30,981 nt of DNA from DASYTH01 sp035712165 (GTDB taxonomy: Bacteria; Actinomycetota; Actinomycetes; Mycobacteriales; Pseudonocardiaceae). Position numbers and translations under genes: made by a program. The notes under the pieces were generated by a model that saw nothing but the letters and a program-made list of their open reading frames with translations, did not search any database and had not been told where the DNA came from. Below, piece after piece: positions 24,895 through 30,981 of this stretch. The DNA lies in the NCBI RefSeq assembly GCF_035712165.1, contig NZ_DASTBH010000075.1:1-30981 (forward strand), in the 5' to 3' direction. Each line of letters opens with the position of its first letter. Position 1 is the stretch's first letter.

Positions 24895-26703
24895 TCACCC
24901 GCTGACCCGGCGCATCGTCCCCATGTTGGACGCCTTGCGCCGGGACGGTTTCTGGGCATGGTGCTTGTCGGCGTCGGCGACGGCCAGGAGCTCCTCGGCG
25001 TGCGCGCGACCGGTCTCGGTGGAGTCCATGCCGGCCAGCATCCGGGCCAGCTCGACCACCCGTTCCTGCTCGTCGACGGTGCGGACGTCGGCGCCGACCA
25101 CCCCGCCCATGGCCCGCTTGTCGACCACGATGTGCCGGTCGGCGAAGGCCGCGACCTGGGCCAGGTGGGTCACCACGATCACCTGGTGGCTGCGCGCCAG
25201 GCGGGCCAGCCGGCGGCCGATCTCGATCGCGGCCCGGCCCCCGACACCCGCGTCCACCTCGTCGAACACCAGCGTCGGCACCGGATCGGAGTGCGCGAGC
25301 ACCACCTCGATGGCGAGCATCACCCGGGACAGCTCGCCACCGGACGCGGCCTTGTGCACCGGCAGCGGCTCCGCACCGTCGTGGGCGCGCAGCAGCAGCT
25401 CCACCTCGTCGACCCCGTCCGCGCCGGCGTGCAGCAACCTGCCGTCGACCGGCAGCCCGTGCGGGTCACGCTCGTCGGCCGACCGCGGTGTCACGGTCAG
25501 CTCAAGAACCGACTGCGGCATGGCCAGCCCGCGAAGCTCGTCGGTGACCGCCTTGGCCAGCTCCTCGGCCGCCGCCACCCGGTGCGCGGTCAGCAGCCGC
25601 GCCTCGCGGGCCAGCTCACCGGCCAGCTCAGCGCGGCGGCGGGCCAGCTCCGCCAGCGCCTCCTCGGAGGTGTCCAGGCCGGCGAGCCGCTCGGTGGCGT
25701 TCGCGGACCAGGCCAGCACGCCGTCGACGTCGGCGGCGTACTTGCGGGTGAGCTGTTTGAGCTCGGCCTGCCGGGCGAGCACCTGCTCCAGCACCGCCGG
25801 GTCGGCGTCCAGCGTCTCCAGGTAGCCGGTGAGCTCGGCGCCGACGTCGGCGAGCAGCACCGACGCCTCGGCCAGCCGGGGCTCCAGCTCGCGCAGGCGC
25901 GGGTCCTCCGAGGTGGTCAGCCGGCGCCTGGCCTCGGCGAGCAGCCCGAGGGCGCCCGGCGCGTCCGGGTCACCCTCCGCCGAGCCGGTCACCGCGTACG
26001 ACGCCGCGGTGGCGGTCTCCCGGAGCTGGTCGGCGTCGGCGAGCCGGCGGGCCTTCGCGGCCAGCATGTCGTCCTCGCCGGGCTGCGGGTCCACCGCCTC
26101 GATCTCGGCCAGCCCGTGCCGGAGCAGGTCGGCCTCCCGGGCCAGCTCCCGGGACCGTTCGGTGCGCTCGGTGAGCTCGGTGCTCACCCGCAGCCACTCG
26201 TCCCGGACGCGGCGGTACTCGGCCAGCGTGCCGGCCACCTGCTCGCCGGCGAACCGGTCCAGCACCGCCCGTTGCTCCGCCGGACGCAGCAGCCGGAGCT
26301 GGTCGTTCTGCCCGTGCACGGCGATCAGCTGGTCGGACAGCTCGGACAGCACGCCGACCGGCACCGAACGGCCGCCCAGATGTGCCCGCGACCGGCCGTC
26401 CGAGCTCACCGAGCGCAGCGCGATCAGGCTGCCGTCCTCGTCGGGCTCGGCGCCGGCCTCGCCGGCGACCTTGGCCGCGACACTTCCGTCGAGCGCCTCG
26501 AACCGGCCCTCGACCACGGCGCGGGGCGCCCCGTTGCGGACCCGGGACACCTCGGCCCGGCCGCCGGAGAGCAGGTGCAGCCCGGTGACCACCATCGTCT
26601 TACCCGCGCCGGTCTCCCCGGTGACCACGGTGAAACCCGGGTGGAGATCCAGCGTCGCCTCGTCGATGGCGCCGAGTCCCTGGATGCGCATCTCGGCCAA
26701 CAC
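24895..26703 (-). CDS. recN: DNA repair protein RecN
   Basis: This 602-residue SMC-like ATPase for double-strand-break repair has the N-terminal MRIQGLGAIDEATLDLHPGF and Walker A GETGAGKT. A long coiled-coil middle (Arg/Glu/Ala/Leu-rich, about 150-370) is followed by the C-terminal signature SGGELSRVMLA and Walker B LVFDEVDAGVGG. The GTG at 26703 is preferred over a GTG three codons earlier (26712). It gives the family N-terminus (LAEMRIQGLG), and TAAGGT sits exactly 7 nt upstream, pointing to a leaderless mRNA. A LexA-type palindrome lies about 45 bp further upstream. The gene therefore likely has its own DNA-damage-inducible promoter inside the nadK-recN run. Confidence 0.95.
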   Translation of the reverse strand: MLAEMRIQGLGAIDEATLDLHPGFTVVTGETGAGKTMVVTGLHLLSGGRAEVSRVRNGAPRAVVEGRFEALDGSVAAKVAGEAGAEPDEDGSLIALRSVSSDGRSRAHLGGRSVPVGVLSELSDQLIAVHGQNDQLRLLRPAEQRAVLDRFAGEQVAGTLAEYRRVRDEWLRVSTELTERTERSRELAREADLLRHGLAEIEAVDPQPGEDDMLAAKARRLADADQLRETATAASYAVTGSAEGDPDAPGALGLLAEARRRLTTSEDPRLRELEPRLAEASVLLADVGAELTGYLETLDADPAVLEQVLARQAELKQLTRKYAADVDGVLAWSANATERLAGLDTSEEALAELARRRAELAGELAREARLLTAHRVAAAEELAKAVTDELRGLAMPQSVLELTVTPRSADERDPHGLPVDGRLLHAGADGVDEVELLLRAHDGAEPLPVHKAASGGELSRVMLAIEVVLAHSDPVPTLVFDEVDAGVGGRAAIEIGRRLARLARSHQVIVVTHLAQVAAFADRHIVVDKRAMGGVVGADVRTVDEQERVVELARMLAGMDSTETGRAHAEELLAVADADKHHAQKPSRRKASNMGTMRRVSG

Positions 26704-26710
26704 GGTTGGC

Positions 26711-26716
26711 ACCTTA
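26711..26716 (-). promoter_or_regulatory. Leaderless-type -10 element of recN
   Basis: TAAGGT on the minus strand is followed by 7 nt and the recN GTG at 26703. No Shine-Dalgarno is present. No strong -35 was found. Confidence 0.5.
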
Positions 26717-26758
26717 GCCGCTGCCCCAGACGAAACCCGGCAGCCGGTCCGGGCGCGC

Positions 26759-26772
26759 CGAACAAATGTTCG
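26759..26772. promoter_or_regulatory. LexA (SOS) box upstream of recN
   Basis: The 14-bp palindrome reads CGAACATTTGTTCG on the minus strand, two perfect 5-bp arms around 4 bp. It matches the Gram-positive/actinobacterial SOS box form CGAAC-N4-GTTCG. It lies 6 nt after the nadK stop and about 45 bp upstream of the recN -10. RecN is a classical SOS gene in several bacteria. LexA binding itself is inferred. Confidence 0.75.
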
Positions 26773-26778
26773 TGAAGG

Positions 26779-27669
26779 TTATCGGGAGCGCCAGCCCTGG
26801 ACCGGGAGCTCGAACTTGTGCACCAGGCGTTCGGTGAACGTGCCCTCGCCGAGCCGGACCAGCTTCACCGGCTTGACCCCCCGGACCACCTCCACCCGGG
26901 CACCCGGCGGGATGTCCACCATGCGCCGGCCGTCGCAGCACAGCACCGCCGGATGTCCGGCCGGGTCGACCTCCAGGGCGACCACCGAGTCCGGCGGCAC
27001 CGCCAGCGACCGGGAGAACATCGCGTGCGCGTTGCTCGGCACGACCAGCATCGCCTGCACACCCGGCCACACGATCGGCCCGCCCGCGGAGAACGCGTAG
27101 GCGGTCGAGCCGGTCGGCGTCGCGCACAGCACGCCGTCGCACCCGAACGACGAGACCGGCTGGTCGTCCACCTCGATGCGGACGTCCAGGATCCGCTCCC
27201 GGCTGCTCTTCTCCACGCTGGCCTCGTTGAGCGCCCAGTTCTCGGCGATCCGCCGGCCGTCCAGTGTCGCGGTCACGTCCACGGTCATCCGGTCCTCGAC
27301 CCGGTATCGCCGGTTCACCACGTGCGCGATGACGTCCTCGAGCTCGTCGGAGTCGGCTTCGGCCAGGAACCCGACCCGCCCGAGGTTCACGCCGAGCACC
27401 GGCACGTCCGCCGGCCGGGCCAGTTCGGCGCCGCGCAGCAGCGTGCCGTCGCCGCCGAGCACCAGCACCAGTTCGGTGCCGGCCGCGGCGTCCGGCCCGT
27501 ACGGCACCACCGAGTCGTAGCTCGAGCCGCCCAGATCGGCCGCCTCGTCGGCCAGCAGCCGTAACCGCACCCCGGCCGCGGCCAGCCGCGCGGCCGCCTT
27601 CTGGGCGGTCTCCCTGGCCTCGGCGCGCCCGGTGTGCATCACCAGCAGCACCTCACGGTCGTCGTTCAC
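26779..27669 (-). CDS. nadK: NAD kinase
   Basis: This 296-residue kinase phosphorylates NAD to NADP. It shows the diacylglycerol-kinase-type GGDGTLLRGAEL, GVNLGRVGFLAEAD, the conserved NEASVEK, and the Gly-rich GSTAYAFSAGGPIV. The GTG at 27669 overlaps the tlyA stop by 4 nt (GTGA) and has GGGAGGGA upstream. This is the expected actinobacterial tlyA-nadK-recN order. Codon 36 is the rare TTA (27564-27562 on the minus strand). The 75-bp spacer to recN contains the SOS box and the recN promoter. Confidence 0.95.
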   Translation of the reverse strand: MNDDREVLLVMHTGRAEARETAQKAAARLAAAGVRLRLLADEAADLGGSSYDSVVPYGPDAAAGTELVLVLGGDGTLLRGAELARPADVPVLGVNLGRVGFLAEADSDELEDVIAHVVNRRYRVEDRMTVDVTATLDGRRIAENWALNEASVEKSSRERILDVRIEVDDQPVSSFGCDGVLCATPTGSTAYAFSAGGPIVWPGVQAMLVVPSNAHAMFSRSLAVPPDSVVALEVDPAGHPAVLCCDGRRMVDIPPGARVEVVRGVKPVKLVRLGEGTFTERLVHKFELPVQGWRSR

Positions 27670-28481
27670 TGCGGTCCCTCCCGGACGGCCACGTCGACCA
27701 ACGCGGCCACCTGCTCCTCCGCCAGCGGTTCACCCTGGCGCAGCCAGGCAAAGTACTCGACGTTGCCGGCCGGCCCCGGCAGCGGGCTGGCCACCACCCC
27801 GTGCGCCCGCAGACCCTGCTCCCCCGCCGCGGCCAGCACGTCCCGTACCACCTCGGCGCGCAGGCCCGGGTCGCGCACCACGCCGCCGGACCCGAGCCGG
27901 TCCCGGCCCACCTCGAACTGCGGCTTGATCATGGGCACCAGGTCGGCGTCCGGGGTGCAGCAGGCCAGCAAGGCGGGCAGCACCAGGCGCAGCGAGATGA
28001 ACGACAGGTCGGCCACGACCAGGTCCACCGGGCCGCCGGTCTGCCGCGACTCCAGCGCCCGCACGTTCGTCCGGTCCAGCACGAGCACCCGCGGATCGGT
28101 GCGCAACCGCCAGTCCAGCAACCCGCGCCCGACATCGGCGGCGACCACGCTCCGGGCGCCGCGGCGCAGCAGCACGTCGGTGAACCCGCCGGTGGACGCG
28201 CCGGCGTCCAGGCAGCGCCGCCCGGCCACCCGCAGCCCGGCCGGTTCGAAGGCGGCCAGCGCGCCGAGCAGCTTGTGCGCGCCGCGCGAGGCCCAACCGG
28301 GGTCGTCCGCGACACCTTTCACCACGACCGGGGCGTCCGCCTCGACCGCCGTCGCCGGCTTGCTGGCCACGGTGCCGCGCACGGTCACCCGACCGTCCTG
28401 GATGAGTTGCGAGGCATGTTCGCGGGACCGCGCCAGACCGCGACGAACCAGCTCGGCGTCAAGCCGGGCTCTGCGGGTCAT
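27666..28481 (-). CDS. tlyA: TlyA-family rRNA (cytidine-2'-O)-methyltransferase / hemolysin
   Basis: This 271-residue protein has an N-terminal S4-like RNA-binding domain (RLDAELVRRGLARSREHASQ then GRVTV) and an FtsJ-type methyltransferase domain. SAM motif I is DAGASTGGFTDVLLRRG, motif IV is VADLSFISLRLVLPAL, and MIKPQFEVG carries a catalytic Lys. In mycobacteria TlyA methylates 16S and 23S rRNA and influences capreomycin susceptibility; the hemolysin name is historical. The ATG overlaps the preceding small gene's stop by 4 nt (ATGA). Length is normal for the family. Confidence 0.95.
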   Translation of the reverse strand: MTRRARLDAELVRRGLARSREHASQLIQDGRVTVRGTVASKPATAVEADAPVVVKGVADDPGWASRGAHKLLGALAAFEPAGLRVAGRRCLDAGASTGGFTDVLLRRGARSVVAADVGRGLLDWRLRTDPRVLVLDRTNVRALESRQTGGPVDLVVADLSFISLRLVLPALLACCTPDADLVPMIKPQFEVGRDRLGSGGVVRDPGLRAEVVRDVLAAAGEQGLRAHGVVASPLPGPAGNVEYFAWLRQGEPLAEEQVAALVDVAVREGPQ

Positions 28482-28654
28482 TCCCTGTCGATGGTGGACA
28501 GTGCGACGTTCAACGCGACGTGTACCGCGTCGAACCGCGCGACGTGCTCGGCGATCGGAAGCTCGTCCAGCTCGTCGAGACCGGCCACCGCCTCCTCGAT
28601 CGCGGCGTTCGGGTCGCCGGGTCCGGGTGCCGTGCCGTCCTGGTCAGGCTCCAC
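28478..28654 (-). CDS. Small acidic conserved protein upstream of tlyA
   Basis: This is a 58-residue protein (60 if the ATG at 28660 is used). The GTG at 28654 is favoured because AAGGA lies 6 nt upstream, whereas it directly abuts the ATG. The N-terminus is Pro/Gly/Asp-rich. The rest is helical and acidic (NAAIEEAVAGLDELDELPIA, then HVARFDAVHVALNVAL). M. tuberculosis has a comparable small protein (Rv1693) in the same position, so the gene is probably real and conserved. It is coupled to tlyA by a 4-nt overlap; an interaction with TlyA is a guess. No catalytic motif is visible. Confidence 0.75.
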   Translation of the reverse strand: MEPDQDGTAPGPGDPNAAIEEAVAGLDELDELPIAEHVARFDAVHVALNVALSTIDRE

Positions 28655-28669
28655 GTGCATTCCTTCACG

Positions 28670-29674
28670 CTAGCCGATCTCGAGGCCGAGCTCGGCCAGC
28701 GCCGCCGCGGACGTGTCGTCCTCGGCGACGAGCTCGGGAAGATCATTGCCCGGCGGGTGGACCGCGCACAGCGTCCGCAGCAGGCTGATCGCCTCGTCCG
28801 GGCCGGCCGTGGTCCGGCGGACCCGCAGCGCCTCGCCGGTGCGCTCGACCGACCAGCCGGGCTGCTCGGCGATCGCCAGCTCACCGGTCCGGCCGCGCAG
28901 CCCGCTCAGGTCGGCGGCCAGGTAGTCGGGTCGCAGGGCCGGGCCTGCGGTGAGCACGTCGCGTGCGGTGCTCACCCCGCTGAGCACGAACAGCGAGTCG
29001 AGCTCGGCCGCCGTCGCTCCGGCGATGTCGGTGTCCAGCCGGTCGCCCACCACCAGCGGCCGCCGCGCGGAGCCGGCGGCCTGGTCCAGCAGCGGCCGGC
29101 TGGGTTTACCGGCCACCACCGGCTGCGCGCCGGTCGCGGTGGCGACCGCGGCGACCAGCGCGCCGTTGCCGATCAGCTGGCCGCGTTCGGTGGGCAGGGT
29201 GGCGTCGACGTTGCAGGCGACCCACAGGGCGCCGGCCCGGATCGCCAGGCAGGCCTCGGACAGCTCGCGCCAACTGACGTTCTGGGACAGGCCCTGCACC
29301 ACCGCCACCACGTCGGCCGAGGCCTGGGCGGTGGGGCGCAGGCCGACCTTGCGGACCTCGTCGTCCAGCGCGTTGGTGCCGACCACCAGCACGGTGGCGT
29401 CCCGGGGCAGCCGGTCGGCCAGCACCGCCGCGGCGGCCTGGGCGCTGGTGCACACCTCGGCCACGTCGGCCGGCACGCCCAGCTCGCGCAGGTGGTCGGC
29501 GACCTGCTCCGGCGACCGTGACGCGTTGTTGGTGACGAACCGGACGGCGGTTCCGCTGTCCCGGATCTCGGCCACCACCCCGGCGGCACCGGGCACCGCC
29601 TCGGTGCCCCGGTAGACGGTGCCGTCCAGGTCGAGCAGGACCGCGTCGTAGCGGTCGAGTAAGCGGTCACTCAT
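28670..29674 (-). CDS. HAD-superfamily IIA phosphatase (NagD/phosphoglycolate-phosphatase-like)
   Basis: This 334-residue hydrolase has motif I DLDGTVYRG (nucleophile and acid/base Asp), motif II FVTNNASRS, the cap domain LVVGTNALDDEV, motif III Lys in AGKPSRPLL and motif IV VGDRLDTDIAGA. This is the HAD-IIA arrangement seen in NagD, PNPase-like and glycerol-3-phosphate phosphatases; the homolog Rv1692 is reported as a glycerol-3-phosphate phosphatase. A C-terminal domain of about 80 residues is present. The ATG at 29674 overlaps the TPR gene by 8 nt. Codon 5 is the rare TTA (29662-29660). Confidence 0.93.
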   Translation of the reverse strand: MSDRLLDRYDAVLLDLDGTVYRGTEAVPGAAGVVAEIRDSGTAVRFVTNNASRSPEQVADHLRELGVPADVAEVCTSAQAAAAVLADRLPRDATVLVVGTNALDDEVRKVGLRPTAQASADVVAVVQGLSQNVSWRELSEACLAIRAGALWVACNVDATLPTERGQLIGNGALVAAVATATGAQPVVAGKPSRPLLDQAAGSARRPLVVGDRLDTDIAGATAAELDSLFVLSGVSTARDVLTAGPALRPDYLAADLSGLRGRTGELAIAEQPGWSVERTGEALRVRRTTAGPDEAISLLRTLCAVHPPGNDLPELVAEDDTSAAALAELGLEIG

Positions 29675-30981
29675 CGGCGGCGGCCGGCTCCACGGCGTTC
29701 TCCGGCTCGGGGGTGCCGGCCGGCGAGTGGTCCGGATCGAGGCTGGCGCCGAGCTCGACGGCCCGCTCGGCGGCGTCGGTCAGCTCGTCGTCATCGGCTT
29801 CGGCGGCGTTGAGGAACCACCGGATGGCGTCCTCGACCCGGCCGGCCGCGGCCAGGTTGTCGGCGTAGGCGTAGAACAGCCGGGCACTCCACGGGTCGCG
29901 GCGCGCCGCATCCAGGTCCGGCCCCTGCAGCCCGACGACCGCCGCGTCCAGCTGACCCATGTCCCGGCGCGCGCCGGACGACACGATGCGCAGCTCCACG
30001 GCCGTGCCCGCCGGCACGTCCGCACCAGCCTCCGCGGCCAGCTCAAGAGCCCGCTCCGGCCGCCCGAGCGCGCGTTCACAGTCGGCCATCACGGCCAGGT
30101 GGGCGTTGCTGCCGCCCATCCGGCGGGCCGCCCGCAACTCGGCCAACGCCTCGGCCCATTCGCCCGCGTGGTAGGCGGTCAGGCCGGCCGCCTCCCGCAC
30201 GATCGCCACCCGGGACGCCCGGGACCGGGCATATCGGGCATGCTCGAGCGCCCGCTCGGGTTCCTCGTCGACCAGCAGCCCGGCGGCGACCAGATGGGTT
30301 CCGACGATCTCGGCCACCGCCTTGGACAGCCCACTCAACTCGCGCCGCGCCTCCGGGTCGAGCGCGCCGAGTTCCGCCTCCTCAGGCAGCGCCGGTCCGG
30401 TGTCCCTCGGCTCCAGCTCCCGCTCCGGTTCACGCCGCCTCGGCCGGTCCTCCCGGCCACCGTGCTCCTGCGACCGGGGACGCTCGCTCCGGTCCTCCCC
30501 TGGACCGGAGCCTTCGCGCTCCTGCCACCGGGGCCGATCCCCCCGCTCATCGCGACGCGGACCCGCACTGTCCCCGTCCTGCCACTTCGGCCGCTCACCG
30601 CGATCATCGCGACGCGGACCCGCACTGTCCCGGTTCTGCCAGTTGGGCCGCTCACCGCGATCGTCGCGGCGTGGACCGCCGCCGTCCCGGCTCTGCCACT
30701 TCGGCCGATCGCTTCGGTCCCCCGGCCGTCCCGCACCGCCGCCCGAGCGGTTCTGCCACTTCGACCGATCACCCCGGTCATCGCGACGCGGGCCGGCGCT
30801 GTCCCGGTTCTGCCAGTTGGGCCGATCACCTCGGTCATCGCGGCGCGGACCCCCGCCGTCCCGGCTCTGCCACTTCGGCCGATCACCGCGATCGTCGCGG
30901 CGCGGGCCGGCGCTGTCCCGGTCCTGCCACTTCGGCCGATCACCGCGATCGTCGCGGCGCGGGCCGGCGCCGTCCCGGTTC
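29667..30981 (-). CDS. TPR protein with repetitive Arg/Asp-rich N-terminus (N-terminus beyond right edge)
   Basis: The minus-strand frame stays open from the stop at 29667 to the window edge, giving at least 438 residues. The N-terminal visible half is a 19-residue repeat (consensus DRPKWQ-RD--GPRRDDRG), followed by an acidic linker (RELEPRDTGPALPEEAELGA). From DPEARRELSGLSKAVAEIVG a helical TPR-like domain follows, with repeats around EEPERALEHARYARSRA, AGEWAEALAELRAARR and GRPERALELAAEAG, and then an acidic disordered tail. The domain matches the gene found upstream of the HAD phosphatase in actinobacteria (Rv1691-like). A start at 30338 (TTG) would cut off conserved residues and is rejected. 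A different minus-strand frame at 30335-30943 is a repeat shadow. The function is unknown; scaffolding or RNA binding is inference. Confidence 0.88.
   Translation of the reverse strand, partial: NRDGAGPRRDDRGDRPKWQDRDSAGPRRDDRGDRPKWQSRDGGGPRRDDRGDRPNWQNRDSAGPRRDDRGDRSKWQNRSGGGAGRPGDRSDRPKWQSRDGGGPRRDDRGERPNWQNRDSAGPRRDDRGERPKWQDGDSAGPRRDERGDRPRWQEREGSGPGEDRSERPRSQEHGGREDRPRRREPERELEPRDTGPALPEEAELGALDPEARRELSGLSKAVAEIVGTHLVAAGLLVDEEPERALEHARYARSRASRVAIVREAAGLTAYHAGEWAEALAELRAARRMGGSNAHLAVMADCERALGRPERALELAAEAGADVPAGTAVELRIVSSGARRDMGQLDAAVVGLQGPDLDAARRDPWSARLFYAYADNLAAAGRVEDAIRWFLNAAEADDDELTDAAERAVELGASLDPDHSPAGTPEPENAVEPAAADE
30510..30981 (-). repeat. 57-bp tandem repeat (19-residue units) inside the TPR gene
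   Basis: Trp-Gln codon pairs recur with their Trp codons at 30927, 30870, 30813, 30756, 30696, 30639, 30582 and 30525. Spacing is 57 bp except one 60-bp unit (30756 to 30696), whose sequence is also the most divergent. Each unit reads approximately DRPKWQSRDGGGPRRDDRG. Copies alternate between KWQ and NWQ forms and are nearly identical in DNA. The array continues past the right edge. Confidence 0.9.

Noticed and set aside
30335..30943. Minus-strand frame of about 200 residues rich in GRSGRTGT repeats
   Set aside because: It is the 57-bp repeat read in another frame. The frame continuous with the TPR domain carries the regular Trp repeat and conserved linker.

Overview
The window is very GC-rich DNA, densely packed with genes and using many GTG starts, which points to a high-GC actinobacterium. 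Gene content and protein style suggest Micromonosporaceae (Actinoplanes or Micromonospora-like); this is inference, since no search was possible. No tRNA, rRNA, CRISPR array, transposase or prophage gene was seen.

The backbone is a conserved actinobacterial housekeeping block read right to left on the minus strand: a TPR protein (cut by the right edge), HAD phosphatase, a small acidic protein, tlyA, nadK, recN, steA, steB/mctB, pyrG, an ADP-ribose-type Nudix hydrolase, then xerD, and at the left end a ParA ATPase, a small ribbon-helix-helix-like protein and scpA (cut by the left edge). In Mycobacterium tuberculosis the same order is recalled as Rv1691 to Rv1701 and Rv1708-Rv1709. Most neighbours overlap by 1 to 8 nt, so translation is probably coupled.

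Two accessory blocks interrupt this backbone. Block A (about 11.6-20.2 kb, between xerD and the Nudix gene) holds ald (alanine dehydrogenase), an unassigned gene with a faint gamma-glutamylcyclotransferase look, and an amine or GABA-type catabolic operon: glutamine-synthetase-like ligase, class I amidotransferase-type gamma-glutamyl hydrolase, aldehyde dehydrogenase, SDR dehydrogenase and FadR-type regulator. An APC permease is transcribed divergently from it. The likely logic is uptake, gamma-glutamylation, oxidation and hydrolysis of an amine, under local repression. Block B (about 1.9-10.6 kb, between the ParA gene and xerD) holds a plus-strand operon of RDD membrane protein, polytopic membrane protein, DUF4129, DUF4350, MoxR AAA+ ATPase and DUF58 protein. 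Facing it on the minus strand are a secreted YVTN beta-propeller/PKD surface protein with a sortase-like tail, and a SpoIIM-family membrane protein.

Regulatory signals include a LexA-type palindrome just upstream of recN. Several genes (recN, ald, spoIIM and a possible 25-codon ORF) have a TANNNT hexamer exactly 7 nt before the start codon, a leaderless-transcript signature. A 7-bp inverted repeat lies in the permease/ligase divergent promoter region, and a perfect 9-bp hairpin lies in the pyrG leader. The most striking sequence structure is a 57-bp tandem repeat at the right end, encoding about eight 19-residue Arg/Asp/Trp-rich units in the N-terminal part of the TPR protein.
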